The translations under genes and the position numbers were made by a program. Below are positions 12,129 through 22,680 of a stretch of 64,000 bases of DNA, piece by piece. Within the stretch, counting starts at the first letter, position 1. Every line of letters begins with the position of its first letter. Source of the DNA: Ctena decussata (taxonomy: Eukaryota > Mollusca > Bivalvia > Lucinida > Lucinidae); the NCBI GenBank assembly GCA_963989385.1, contig OZ022499.1, positions 55,109,197 to 55,173,196 on the forward strand, given 5' to 3'. Under the pieces are notes generated by a model. It made no database searches. It was given only the letters and a program-made list of their open reading frames with translations, and was not told the DNA's origin.

Positions 12129-12984
12129 TTTTTAGTGTGTTTTTACAACTTGTGAAGAGAACCATGTTGAAGTTTTCGTCCGAAAGTCCAAAGTGATGGT
12201 CTAACCATTTCCAGACTAGAAACCCATTTTGGCCATACATGTACATGTATATGCAAACAGTGCAGACCCAGTTCAGACGTCGTTGCTTCGGTCGATTAAT
12301 AGAATCTATGGTGGGGTTAAGGCCGAGACAAAGAAATCTTAGGCTAGGTCTCATAATATTTATTTAATCCGAAAACGAGCCTGAGGTTTCCTTGATAATT
12401 TTAACGCCATCATTTATTGTTTTTCTCACCCATTCAGATTCTGCATGCGTGTTGTTCCCCATAATATATTCTTTTATGGACCCATCCATTTATACATTGC
12501 AATAGTCAACTTGCAGAGGACACTTACCAACGCGAATTACGGACTTAGTCTAGATCTTATAGATCTGATGTAATGCTTTCTTCCGCATAATGTGCAAGCA
12601 GTGTCTTCTTTTTTTTAAATCGTTCAACAAATAATGCAAAACTTACATTTTGTTAATAATGCCTGTAGGTATATCATATCATTATGACTCAAATAAACAA
12701 CTGTGTGGTCAAAAGTTATACTCAGATTCGGACGAACATACCCGGTACACGTCGTAACGGCAAATCTAGGGCAGCGACCAAATATGAACAAATGAACATG
12801 AATTCCGAAAGATAGACTTTTTGGAAGCAAGGGACCTGCCCTACGAAAGCAGCAGGCTCTGTCATATTGAATCTATACATGAATGCAAGATCCCCCATAC
12901 CCTAGACCCCTCAAGGACCGGCTTCGGCGAAATTTTATTTTCAAAGTCTAATTTTACCGTATTTTGTTCTATATAAGCGCATTT
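12129..12984. other. No gene seen; one solo palindrome arm
   Basis: GCAAACAGTGCAGACCC at about 12253 is a single arm of the GCAAACAGTG family. No exon supported. Confidence 0.4.
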
Positions 12985-13245
12985 CTAATTTCAACTTTTT
13001 CAGTGTCAGTAAACCGAAACAGTTTGAAATAAAAAGATGACGGGAAGCACTCTGCATCCCTGTCAAAGCGACACGTACTGACGTAATTCATGAGACGATG
13101 CAGACATGGACATCAGGCAAGAGACGCCTGTGGAGTCCCTGCTAAAGAAGGCGTCCCTCACAGAGTCACTCTGCTACCCCCACATGGCCCGAGAAAAACG
13201 ATATGCAAGGGCGTGAAGAAGGAACTGTCTGATGCAGCGATGTAA
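12985..13245 (+). repeat. Interspersed repeat R, copy 1 (partial)
   Basis: Shares ordered landmarks with 16885-17430 and 38215-38695: TTTGAAA(T/G)AAAAAGATGACGG-like start, AAGAGACGCCT ... AGGCGTCC, CCCGAGAAA, GATGCAGCGA. The AGACGCCT/AGGCGTCC pair can form a small hairpin. Class unknown; no coding frame. Confidence 0.65.
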
Positions 13246-13257
13246 GCCAAATATAAT

Positions 13258-13475
13258 TTAACCCTTAAAGCGCCAAAAATTAAAATTGTTGAATTGGCAA
13301 ACAGTGTAGATCCAGATGAGGTGGCTCATAATGAGCCACCTCATCTGGATCCACACTGTTTGCCCTATAGTCTTTGAATTCTCAATATGATATAGCTTGG
13401 GTGAAACATTTTTTTTTTTTTAAATTCTGCAGACGTAAATTTTGTTGTCTGCTTCTTTGGCGCATTAAGGGTTAA
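13258..13475. mobile_element. piggyBac-type MITE (TTAA target) with an internal palindrome
   Basis: TTAA is followed by CCCTTAAAGCGCCAAA. The right end GGCGCATTAAGGG is followed by TTAA. TTAA target duplication and CCC/GGG termini are the hallmark of the piggyBac superfamily. The 218-bp body encodes nothing and holds a GCAAACAGTG-family palindrome at 13296-13364. A degraded relative appears at 22253-22680, where the right end is recognisable. Confidence 0.75.
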
Positions 13476-14263
13476 TGCTATGGAAACTATGTCGGTTTGA
13501 TAAGTCAGTCTTAGTTTCACTTTTACTGAAAAAAAAACTATTTTAAATTTTTGATAATTTTTATGTTGCGTTTATTTTTTTAATGGGTAACGTTTGTAAA
13601 AGGCTGTTACAGCTTAACGCCCCACTCGCCAGAGGGCTAACATGCTGCAAAATACTTCTAAGGGGGGAGGTAAACCATATCTGGCTCATGGCCTCTCAGT
13701 ATTTAAATTCTGACTGTTAAATTCTGTTAAAAAAAACAGAATCAGAACTGAAGTACAGCCTACTGGCATGTTGATTATATCCTCAGGGACAAATAGTCCA
13801 CTAGCAGTGATATCGTAAAAAGTGACACGAAATGAAACCAATGACACCGGACTATTTTAAATGGAAGAGAAAATATTAACTACACTTCGCAAAACAAAAG
13901 ATTTGGGGAAATTCGGCCGCCAAATTTACTTCATACTTACTATAGTGAAGATAAATTCTTAAAAGATGGTTCTATAGGAGATTTTATTGAATCTGTGAGC
14001 AGTTATGTGCACTACTTCACAAGTACCAAGCAAAAGCCTATAATTCTGAAGTATGGGGAGTCTTTTCAAAGGCGCCCCTCAGGACTTATCGCCAGCTGTA
14101 GTGATAATAAATATATTTAGAACATAAAACACTGATTTAAAATAACCTTTTTAAAATATTCCTGGTAAAATGTCTAAAGATTTTAAATTTGAGACTATCA
14201 TGTCACAGCGATATGAATCGTAATTGACTTTGGCTCCCATTCTTTTGGATTACATAACATGAT
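13476..14263. other. No gene seen
   Basis: No recognisable gene or repeat. Confidence 0.4.
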
Positions 14264-14497
14264 TCATGACACGACAAAACCAACAAAGTGGTTGTGCGCC
14301 CAGCGCAGACTCAGATCAGCCTGGGCATCCGCCCAGTCTGATCAGAGTCTTCGCTGTCAGCATGTAGGTAGCTTAGTCCCTTAGCTACCCTTTAAGTGCA
14401 CAGTGGAAACTCTAATCAGACTTGACGGACGCCTAGGTGATCTGAGTCTTCACTGGGCGCACATGCCACTTTGTTGGTTTTCTCGTGTCACGGCTCA
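14264..14497. mobile_element. TGAGCCGCG foldback MITE, copy with mixed arms
   Basis: Left tip degraded (TCATGACACG). The left arm is of the GTGGTTGTGCGC type, whereas the right arm is the complement of the GTGGCATGTGCGC type, so the two arms of one palindrome come from two lineages. Confidence 0.85.
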
Positions 14498-14684
14498 TCT
14501 ATTTTTGCCTCTTGCAGGTATTCGCTACAACAGTCATCTCCATTCTGCTGCCCTTGCCTGTCGTCTTTAACGGGCATGGGTGTTTAGGCTGCTTGGAGGG
14601 GAATCCTATGTACTTTAGTTCTCTGTCGTAGGGATCTCTTACTTATTTGTCTCAGGTATTAATAAGCGCGACTCGGAGAGAAAG

Positions 14685-14790
14685 GGAAGTCCGTTGCCTG
14701 CCGGGAACTGGCCATCACCGTTTTCTTTCAAACGTCTTTGGGTTTAGCGATGCAGAAGAAGTTATACGAGTATACCAAAATGCGCAACTA
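14685..14790 (-). repeat. Interspersed repeat R, inverted fragment
   Basis: The minus strand matches the start of repeat R as seen at 19681-19760: ACTTCTTC, GTTTGAAAGAAA, GATGG and GGCAGG in the same order. Confidence 0.55.
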
Positions 14791-15395
14791 TCGCATTACA
14801 CTTAGACTTGGTAAAGATTCATTTATACTGGGGAATAAAGGCACACACATTGCAAGTCATTTTTGCGGGCAGTACGTGCAATTTTTTTTACACTGAAATA
14901 ACTATGCCGATCGTCTTCTAGAACATCATTTTGCCTGTAACCCTGCAGGTCTCCACTTAATCTGAAAAAAAAATAAAAAAAAAAAACATAAAATTTTTGA
15001 CAAGGTCGAAATGTTGTCATAAACACAGATAATGGCATGACATCGGGTGCAAACTGTTTAAAGGCATGGAAAATTCACACCTGTGAGTTACACCTGTGGT
15101 TGAATCTTTGAAGTTTTTTGGAGCTGCGGCATCTTCATCATATTCAAAGGTTGCATTATTCAGCTTCACAGTTCCTGAATAGAAGATGATCTGAGTTAAT
15201 CACTCAAGCAATAAAGTGATACAAATTTTTATTGCATCACTTAAAATGGCAGTGAACTTTAGCAATGAAAAGTCCATTAAGGCATATTATAAGGTGAATA
15301 AATGTTAACTTGTTCTGATCGCAATTTATATGCATGACCTTTTCGTCGTCACTTTCTGACGCTTCATCGCTAGAATGTAATGTCTCATTGTGATA
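14791..15395. other. No gene seen
   Basis: AT-rich; an A-rich tract near 14967-14990. No exon supported. Confidence 0.4.
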
Positions 15396-15634
15396 TGAGC
15401 CGCGACACGACAAAACCAACAAAGTGGTTGTGCGCCCAGTGCAGACTCAGATCAGCCTGGGCGTCCGCCCAGTCTAATCAGAGTCTTGGCTGTCGGCATG
15501 GGGCTAGCTTAGACTCTAAGCTACCCTTTAAGTGCACAGCGAAGATTCTGAAAAGACTGGGCGGATGCCAAGACTGGTCTGAGTCCTCGCTGGGCGAACA
15601 TGCCACTATGTTGGTTTTCTCGTGTCGCGGCTCA
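15396..15634. mobile_element. TGAGCCGCG foldback MITE, second copy with mixed arms
   Basis: Full length. The left arm has GTGGTTGTGCGC and the right arm the complement of ATAGTGGCATGT, as in the copy at 14264. Confidence 0.88.
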
Positions 15635-16062
15635 TTTCTGTTTAGACACAACTCATAAGAAAGTAAAATTACTGAAAACGCGACATGTTGTCGACTACGA
15701 CTGCCAGAACTAGATTGAAGATACTGACTTGGATTTATTGTCTAATTTTCTGACTGGTGTTCTTTGCGAACCTTTCGTCGATGGCTAGGCAATCAGTCCT
15801 ATAATCATGTATCTTTATATATATATATATATAAAACTTGAATCTAGATTGTTTACAAATCTAATTATTTAATCGTTCTTGGATAAGTGTGCATTTCAGA
15901 AAACGCTCGGGATAGTTTTCAATTTCTTGATCATTTGTTGTGTCAAAATGTTCCGCAAGATAGTTCATCGTACCTGCCTATTGCTTTGATTATCCCTTTT
16001 CTTACGTTGCCTTCTTTCTTTGACACCATAAATAAATGCTACGTTATTACAACTTTGCTAGC
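15635..16062. other. No gene seen; short (TA)n
   Basis: A TA run of about 18 bp lies at about 15815-15832. Nothing else supported. Confidence 0.4.
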
Positions 16063-16191
16063 CTCATGATACAAAGAGCCCCGGTAGCTTAGTGGTTTAG
16101 GCGCTGACCTCATCGTCCTGATATGACTGAAATACTATCAAAAAGGACGCAAAATCGCAAGTCATCCATCAACCGTCAATCTCACGATACA
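16063..16191 (+). mobile_element. Internally deleted tRNA-derived SINE
   Basis: The head GCCCCGGTAGCTTAGTGGTT joins directly to the tail CCTGATATGACTGAAATACT, so the B-box part seen at 7201-7423 is missing. Flanking direct repeats CTCATGATACA (16063) and CTCACGATACA (16181) differ by one base. Confidence 0.75.
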
Positions 16192-16315
16192 TATAAAGAT
16201 TACACTTACCTTACTTATACACTATTCCATGTAGCCAGTTTGTAAGGGTTGAGTTGTATATATGCTTATACACAGTGGGAATACAATGTTCATGCAATTC
16301 TATTTCAAAGGTGTG

Positions 16316-16455
16316 TGAGGAGTGACGGTAGTGTAGGGGACTACCAATCCAGGGATTGCAGGTTCAATCCTCGGCTCCTCCAGTCTTTTGGATGATACTT
16401 TAAATCGAGTCTCTGTATGACCTATGTGTTGGTGGGACGTAAAATTGGGGCCGAG
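16316..16455 (+). mobile_element. Second type of tRNA-derived SINE
   Basis: A tRNA-like head with B-box-like GGTTCAATCC and GGCTCCTCC. A tail follows with GGATGATACTTTAAATCG and TGTGTTGGTGGGACGTAAAA. A relative lies inverted at 19497-19610. The downstream tail continues into a palindrome. Confidence 0.7.
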
Positions 16456-16594
16456 GTTATCAAACTTGAGAATAATCTTAAACTCAAAATAAAGCACACT
16501 GATTGGCTGCTTCCGAGTATGTGCTCGGAAGCAGCCAATCAGTGTGCTTTATTTTGAGCTTGAAAATGTACTCAAGTTTTATAACCTCTGGGCC
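16447..16594. repeat. Inverted repeat at a SINE 3' end
   Basis: GGGGCCGAGGTTAT...ACTTGAG and its complement enclose a central near-perfect hairpin (TTGGCTGCTTCCGAG and complement). The SINE tail is therefore half of a foldback, suggesting inverted insertion or arm duplication. Confidence 0.75.
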
Positions 16595-16629
16595 TGAGTT
16601 CGCTCACTCTTTCAACGTTGAATTCCTGT

Positions 16630-16850
16630 ACAATGTTTCGATAAAGGTGATAAATGTGATAAATGAACATTTTACACATTGTGCAAAGTGCTTTTTACGT
16701 AATCAAGATTAAGTGTTATGGTGCATGCATTCTCCAGGGAGGTAAACGAGCTTTGCAGTTATCTTGTCTAATGAATGAATGATGTGGCGAGAAATTGTAG
16801 CTCTTAATAGTCATCTGTATTCTTTGTTATTTTTTTTTAAATTTATTTTT
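16630..16850 (+). repeat. Direct repeat, copy 1 (pair with 18390-18640)
   Basis: Shared ordered landmarks: GATAAATGTG, GTGCAAAGT, TAATC(A/G)AGATTAA, TCTCCAGGGAGGTAAA, GATGTGGCG, CTCTTAAT. The two copies are diverged and separated by about 1.76 kb. Confidence 0.7.
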
Positions 16851-16884
16851 GTTTTTGTTTTTGGCTTCTTAACATTAGACTGAA

Positions 16885-17430
16885 GTTATATATAAACGTC
16901 ACTATGCCGAATTTAGTGCGCGGTTTTCTTCGGTGTTGCTTAACCCAAAAAATTTGAAAGAAAAAATTAATGGGCAGTTCTCGGCAGGTGACGTGCAGCC
17001 CTCTCAGAGCCACACTTACTGACACATTCCGCCAGACACAGTAGCTGCAGACATAAGGTAAGAGACGCCTACATATTAACTTGCAAGCACAGGCGTCCCC
17101 CACGGAACCACCTCAACCCCCGTGTCTCGAGAAACGAGACAGACAAGGGCATCAAGAAGATGACCGATGCAGCAAAAACCTACAAAAACCGAAATAATCC
17201 GAAAGAATGGATGCAAAACTCCGCTAAGATTCATTTTCCCATGACAAGTCAGTCTTACTTTTAGAATAGTTTAGAAATGTTAACTGATGCAAGTTGATAA
17301 GGTTACTTTAAATCAGTATGTAAGTAGTGACCCCAATGCTAAAGAACCAAAATCAACACTGAAACACTAACTGACTGACTGGGTTGACAGCGAAATCGGC
17401 CCAGTCGTTTCAATATAAAAATAACTAACA
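16885..17430 (+). repeat. Interspersed repeat R, longest copy
   Basis: Begins near AATTTAGTGCG and contains TTTGAAAGAAAAAA, CTCGGCAGG, GAGCCACACTTACTGAC, AAGAGACGCCT, AGGCGTCCCCCAC and CGATGCAGC. It ends near ATCGGCCCAGTCGTTTCAAT, which is also the end of the copy at 38215-38695. No reading frame persists. Confidence 0.7.
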
Positions 17431-17465
17431 CGAATTTAGTGCGACATAAAAAATAAAATAATCAC

Positions 17466-17524
17466 CCTGACAGATAATAATAATAATGATAATAATAGTA
17501 AGAAGAAGAAGAAGAAGAAGAAGC
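17466..17524. repeat. (AAT)n/(AAG)n microsatellite
   Basis: ATAATAATAATG-type run passing into AAGAAGAAGAAG. Confidence 0.95.
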
Positions 17525-17710
17525 CGTCAGAACTCATGAACCACAGTAAAACTGACAAATCCGAATTAGATACTCAGACATAGACCCCTAAAAAGAAGTG
17601 TTTTCAGGTGCTTGCGAGAATTAAGAATCACCTGCCTGTTATTAAACAGCCGCCATGTCTATGTACCTGATGGGCAAGTCAGTGGATTTAAAAGTCCGGT
17701 AACTGTAAGC

Positions 17711-18027
17711 CATACTATGTTTCGGCCGTAGCCAGCAAGTTGGAAATAAGTGAGCCGCGACACGAGAAAACCAACAATGTGGTTGTGCGCCCAGCGCAGA
17801 CTCAGATCAGCCTGTGCATCCACACAGTCTGATCAGAATCTTTGCTAAACGCTTAAAGGGTAGCTAAGAGTCTAAGCTACCTGCATGCGGACAGCGAAGA
17901 CTCTGATCAGACTGAGCGGATGCCCAGTCTGATCTGAGTCTGCGCTGGACGCACAACCACATTGTTGGTTTTGTCGTGTCGCGGCTCATACTATGTTTCG
18001 GCCGTAGCCAGCAAGTTGGAAATAAGT
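17711..18027. mobile_element. TGAGCCGCG foldback MITE flanked by a 38-bp direct repeat
   Basis: The element proper is 17751-17988, both arms of the TGTGGTTGTG type. Positions 17713-17750 and 17989-18026 carry the same 38 bases, beginning TACTATGTTTCGGCC and ending TTGGAAATAAG, with no mismatch that I see. Other copies show only AA, TT or TA at their borders. Confidence 0.92.
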
Positions 18028-18389
18028 TTAGAAACGGCCACATTGTAGGGATAAACGGAGTCATAGTGCCTCCAATAGAACTCTTTAAGAGTCGACACAA
18101 GCTTCGCTCTGCGATAACCCAGCGACAAAAAGCAGGAACAGAAGTAAATATATATTCCAAGGAAGCAAAATGAAACATTACTCTCTCGTCGAATTACACA
18201 AAGACGCTAGTTTTTTGGTGTAATTTCTGTTTCGAAATTACTAGTTTTTACATTTCAGTTTGCTGTCTTCAACGTATTTATTTATTTCTCTTTTCTTTAA
18301 AACTGTACAAGTATATTTCGCATTGTTAATGATTACCTCCACTATAAACGATTTTGGAAATCGACACAGTATCCTTGTGTTCCAAGATG
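18028..18389. other. No gene seen
   Basis: The short open frame downstream of the MITE lacks coding character. Confidence 0.4.
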
Positions 18390-18640
18390 GAAGGCTCTAC
18401 TCGTATTTTGATAAATTTGATAAATGTGCAACATCAGAGTAATCGTGCAAAGTACATTTTAGGTAATCGAGATTAAACCATGTCATGCTACATGTGAATT
18501 ACATTATCAAAACGTTCTCCAGGGAGGTAAATGAGCTTTTTTAGTGATTTTTGTCAGAGTGAGTGATGGATGTGGCGCTAAATTGCAACTCTTAATTGTC
18601 ATAGCCATTTTTTTCTTTTACTTAACGCTTGAAATGTAAG
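18390..18640 (+). repeat. Direct repeat, copy 2 (pair with 16630-16850)
   Basis: See landmarks under copy 1. Homology fades shortly after CTCTTAATTGTCAT. Confidence 0.7.
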
Positions 18641-18710
18641 TTTTACCTTAGTTAAGATGACTTAGTTTTATGTTGATTTCATGTCTGTTTTGATAGGTAT
18701 TTTAAACATA

Positions 18711-18948
18711 TGAGCCGCGACACGAAAAAACCAACAATGTAGTTGTGCGCCCAGCGCAGTCTCAGATCAGCCTGGACATCCGCCCAGTCTGATCAGAGTC
18801 TTCGCTGTCTGCATGGTGGTAGCTTAGACCCTTAGCTACCCTTTAAGCAGTTTACGAAGAGTCTGGTCAAACTGGGCGGATGCGCAGGCTGATCTGAGTC
18901 TGCGCTGGGCGTACATCCACGTTGTTGGTTTTCTTGTGTCGCGGCCCA
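18711..18948. mobile_element. TGAGCCGCG foldback MITE, copy 8
   Basis: Full length, flanked by TA on both sides. The right tip carries one substitution (GGCCCA). Confidence 0.9.
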
Positions 18949-19287
18949 TATGTGCAGGGAAATTGTTGAGATTGCAATGTAGTAGTCCATTTGGCGACCA
19001 CAAATTCCTAAAGTTTTATCTACAAAGCAGATAATATTTTGTTTACATTTGGTTGGCAAGATGTTTCTAAAATTTTTGAAATTCAATTTCTTTAAAACTG
19101 TCGCTGTTAAAAATTTCAGGAACGTTCCTGACATTAACAATTTTTAGAGGATTTAGATTTTAGATCCTTTTATCGTACCTTGGAACCAAGTCACCGTGGA
19201 CGAAGGCTCCATACTCGAGGTCTCTTGCCGTATTCTCACAGACAATATCTTCTAATGCAAAAATGTACATGTATCAGAGAGCTATAG
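18949..19287. other. No gene seen
   Basis: Nothing supported. Confidence 0.4.
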
Positions 19288-19480
19288 ACCGTGCTGTTGT
19301 TTGAAACTGGTGCGTCCTATTTATGATGAGACATGGATCTTGAATATCGAACTCGAAAGAAGACTCCAGATATTACACGATACGCGTCCGAAGGCTCCCG
19401 GACAACTGACACAAGAAATGACGTGCCATAGGAAACTGCTAAAGGCTAAACAAGATGAGAGGAAATTTTACCTCTCCCAA
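19288..19480 (+). CDS. Possible coding exon, unknown product
   Basis: The plus-strand frame from 19289 reads about 64 codons with a soluble, charged composition, including ELERRLQILHDTRPKAPGQL and KAKQDERKFYLSQ. It ends at AA|GTGAGT (19479-19486), which fits a 5' splice donor. ATAG just before 19288 could be an acceptor but has a poor pyrimidine tract. I do not recognise the family. Against it: no neighbouring exon was found, it is short, and a SINE fragment starts about 15 bp downstream. It could be an isolated exon of a large-intron gene, a relic, or chance. Confidence 0.25.
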
Positions 19481-19496
19481 GTGAGTGAATAAACTC

Positions 19497-19610
19497 TGGT
19501 TTAAAGTCCCGCCAACACATATGTCATTGGAGACGGGAACCTCGGTTTAACAAAAGACCGGATGACGGGGGGTCAAACTTGCGACCCTTCATATGGTAGT
19601 CTAGCTGGAC
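19497..19610 (-). mobile_element. tRNA-derived SINE fragment (second type)
   Basis: The minus strand contains the tail TGTGTTGGCGGGACTTTAAA and a B-box-like GCAAGTTTGACCC, matching the element at 16316. It is continuous with a repeat R fragment on its right. Confidence 0.6.
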
Positions 19611-19624
19611 TTCGTTCCTGATGC

Positions 19625-19805
19625 AGTAGAAATATGAACGCATCCATACCAAATTTAGTGCGACAGACGCGCGTGGTTGTATTTAACTTCTTCAGTGTCG
19701 CTGAACCCCCAAAGTTTGAAAGAAAAGAGATGATGGGCAGGTCTCGGCAGGAAACGAGTATCCCTCTCCGAGCCACACTTATTGTTGTACTCCGCGGGAC
19801 ACATT
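19625..19805 (+). repeat. Interspersed repeat R, 5' fragment
   Basis: CCAAATTTAGTGCG, ACTTCTTCAGTGTCGCTGAA, TTTGAAAGAAAAGAGATG, CTCGGCAGG and GAGCCACACTTATTG follow the same order as at 16885. Confidence 0.65.
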
Positions 19806-20293
19806 AGAAAAAGAAGATACACGGTTATTCATTACGATAAACAAAATAAACCGGCAGAAAAGAAAATGCCACATACAATGCTGATTTATCCATTCCCCAT
19901 ATGAGACGTTCTCAGTTAAGCTGGGCCATTAGCTATTATTTTTTGTCCTTTGTATTACGTTTCTTTAAATTACAAAATGACGGTCCTGTTTACCCTCTGA
20001 CAAGTAGCGCTCTGTCTAAAGAAATTGATAAAAGTACCAAGACATGCATGCGTTTTGTTAGACATTTTCAACACTGGTTCGAATATAATGATACCCTGGT
20101 TTAAAAGGCGACTTTTTTAAATGTCGCAATAATGCCGTTGCATATATATGAACGCCGCAAGGCTAAAGAAGATAAATCACTGCTTAAAATCGAGTTACAT
20201 TATTAAATTCAGGTGATTTCTTACATATTCCCCCGCCTAAACAATAGCTAAAGGGTAGTTTTTGCTACGAAATGAGACTGGGAGCAAATGTCG

Positions 20294-20693
20294 CAAATAT
20301 TATGTAACCTACGTCAAAGCGGTAAATTCATGATACGTGTATTAAGTAAAATGGCCCAGCATCATAAAACTTAAAAGATCACACGAAGAAATGTGTGTTC
20401 CTCAATAGTTTATATCATTTGTGAAAATTTGCTCCATTTTGTTTATTTTACTTGACTTCAAAATACATTACCCCAGCATTTTTCTGTAAGAATGTAACCT
20501 TACGTCACGGGCTTTTTTAAAAACTGAGCAAAGCAATCGCTCTGAAACTCATGTGCAAAATCCTGCCTAGTAACAGCTACAAGATGGTGTTCTTAGATTT
20601 AATGCACTGAAACACTAAATGGTATTAAAACGTTAAAAAGTGTGTACTGTAACCTACGTCACACGTAACCTACGTCACAACGTCACAACGTCA
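20294..20693 (+). repeat. Cluster of GTAACCTACGTCA motifs
   Basis: GTAACCTACGTCA or a one-base variant occurs near 20306, 20495, 20648 and 20667. ACGTCAC runs follow and a perfect TGACGTCA lies at 20717. No reading frame. Such spaced motifs resemble subterminal transposase-binding repeats, but no terminal repeats were found. Confidence 0.5.
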
Positions 20694-21328
20694 CCAAGAC
20701 CACGTTTTGAAAGCATTGACGTCATTTGATTAAGCAGCGCTTCATAGAAAGCCCCTCTTTTCCAAAAAAGCAAAGAAAAGTATTTTTAATTGAAACCAGC
20801 CAAAATAATCGAATGTCATTAGATTAGTAAATGTGCAATGCTACGCATGTCAAAGAAATCGTATGCGACATCGTTCTTCAGCGTATCTAAATAACGTCAT
20901 ACAATACGCCATTTTTAATTATTAGGGTATGTCTCTAAACATGGTTGGTATTTCATAATCTAAAACTATTATCTATAAATATTTTAAAGCTTTGAAGCAG
21001 ATATAATGAGCATTATGGTCGTGAATTTTTCTTGAATTCTGGCATGGTTGGATATATGGCCATTTTCTGTCTTTGGGTATATCACAAAGTGTACAGAGAA
21101 CAATAAATTGACACTGAATATCAGATTCAAATGGGTTTATTTAATTTATGATGTTTAAAAAACAAAACGAATTAATTCACAAAATGCATGTCTGAAAACA
21201 TAAATAAACATCATTTGTTGGACGGTAGCTTACAAAGATGCATATTTAATGTCATGTATCAGTTTTATGGTAGACAGAAAATATAATGAGTGCGTTTCAA
21301 TTATGGCTGTCGTTTAATTTTTGCGAAA
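20694..21328. other. No gene seen
   Basis: AT-rich; nothing supported. Confidence 0.4.
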
Positions 21329-21524
21329 GGGTCAAGTCAGGTAAATTCGGACAGTGAGATTTTTTCCTTTACATGTCAGTTGTTTGGACTTAAAACAAAA
21401 ATGAAGGGGCAAACAGTGAAAATCCTGATGAGACGGCTCATTATGAGCCGTCTCATCTGGATTTTCACTGTTTGCATGGGTATGTCCGAATTTACCTGCT
21501 GTCCGAAATTACCTGACTTGACCC
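21329..21524. mobile_element. TIR element carrying a nested palindrome
   Basis: Terminal inverted repeats of 25 bp with one mismatch (starting GGGTCAAGTCAGGTAA, ending TTACCTGACTTGACCC) enclose a GCAAACAGTG-family palindrome at 21409-21475. That palindrome has an exact AGACGGCTCATTATGAGCCG centre. No clear target duplication. Confidence 0.8.
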
Positions 21525-22252
21525 TAGACACTTAAACCAGGAGTAAACATCTTCAACATGTAAAACTATGTGAAGTTTTCGCTCGTCAGATAATAGGCAT
21601 TTTTGCCAATAATTGTTGTAAAATACTCTTGGCAGTAGCAATATTGTAAAAATGACAACAGTAATGTTGCATAATTTGATAGAAAGAAAGTATACGTTTA
21701 AATTAAGAATTCAAGTTAAGCTTATTCCAAATTGAACTGCTATGGTGTCATGTGTGTGTAGTTCGGGTTTGGGGAATGGGTGGGAGTTATGCTCATTAAA
21801 ACTTATTACTGGTACAGCATTTGGCATTTGGGCACCATGCGCTTTTAATGATAAGATTTAGGGTTGTCAGAATTCGGTGCGTGACCCCCTACGCACTTTA
21901 TATCATATGCCGGGTCAAATAAGCAATGTCAAATTTGAAATTATGGTTTTTATTCTTTCAATATTTATCACTTTAAAGCAGAAACATAAATATTCATTTA
22001 CTTGATTCGAATTATATCAGGCAATCTGGACCATATCATATTTTAATATAAAGATGGCATTCTCATTTATATTCAATGACAAGATACAATTCTCTCATTT
22101 AGGTATCAAATTCTAGGCGAGCCGGAAAGATTCACCTTTATAACGAGTCGTTACTAAATAAAAGTTTTTTAAAGATTCGCAACACAAAAAAGGTGTTCTC
22201 AGTACACCTACAAATTACAAACACCTAATATAAATGGGAAGAAAAGTTGAAT
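21525..22252. other. No gene seen
   Basis: Nothing supported. Confidence 0.4.
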
Positions 22253-22680
22253 TTGCAAATAGCATAGTTCCAGACGAGGCGGATCATAACGGGGGCCAGC
22301 CACCTCTTACACAAGTGCATCTACACAGTTTGCCCTCTAGTCTTTGATAGGCCCGGACGCAGATTTTCGTGTGTTTCTTTCCCTATTGGTTTTGAGAGCG
22401 GGATGTGGGATTTGATTGTATTAATTCCTGATTATTGCCTATTTTTTTTACCTTTCAAAGGGGTGGTATGCGAATTTCAGGAAATCTTCAAAAGTAAATG
22501 AGAAAAATTAAGTAAACCCAGACTTTGAGGCTGACTTAAAGGGGTAAAGTCAGTTTCTGGCAAAACACTGCATGATTTTGAAATAATTTGCCCAATTATA
22601 GCTTTTTTGTGTTTTTGTTTTTACAGACGTAAATTTTGTCGTTTGCTTTTTAGCGCTTAGGGATTAAGCCAGAATGATAT
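22253..22680. repeat. Degraded relative of the 13258-13475 element
   Basis: A decayed GCAAACAGTG palindrome (22253-22333) is followed, after extra sequence, by CAGACGTAAATTTTG...TTTAGCGCTTAGGGATTAA. This parallels CAGACGTAAATTTTG...TTGGCGCATTAAGGGTTAA at 13258-13475. The left terminus is not recognisable. A stretch near 22375-22415 (TTGGTTTTGAGAGC...GGGATTTGATT) recurs at 42536-42570. Confidence 0.5.
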
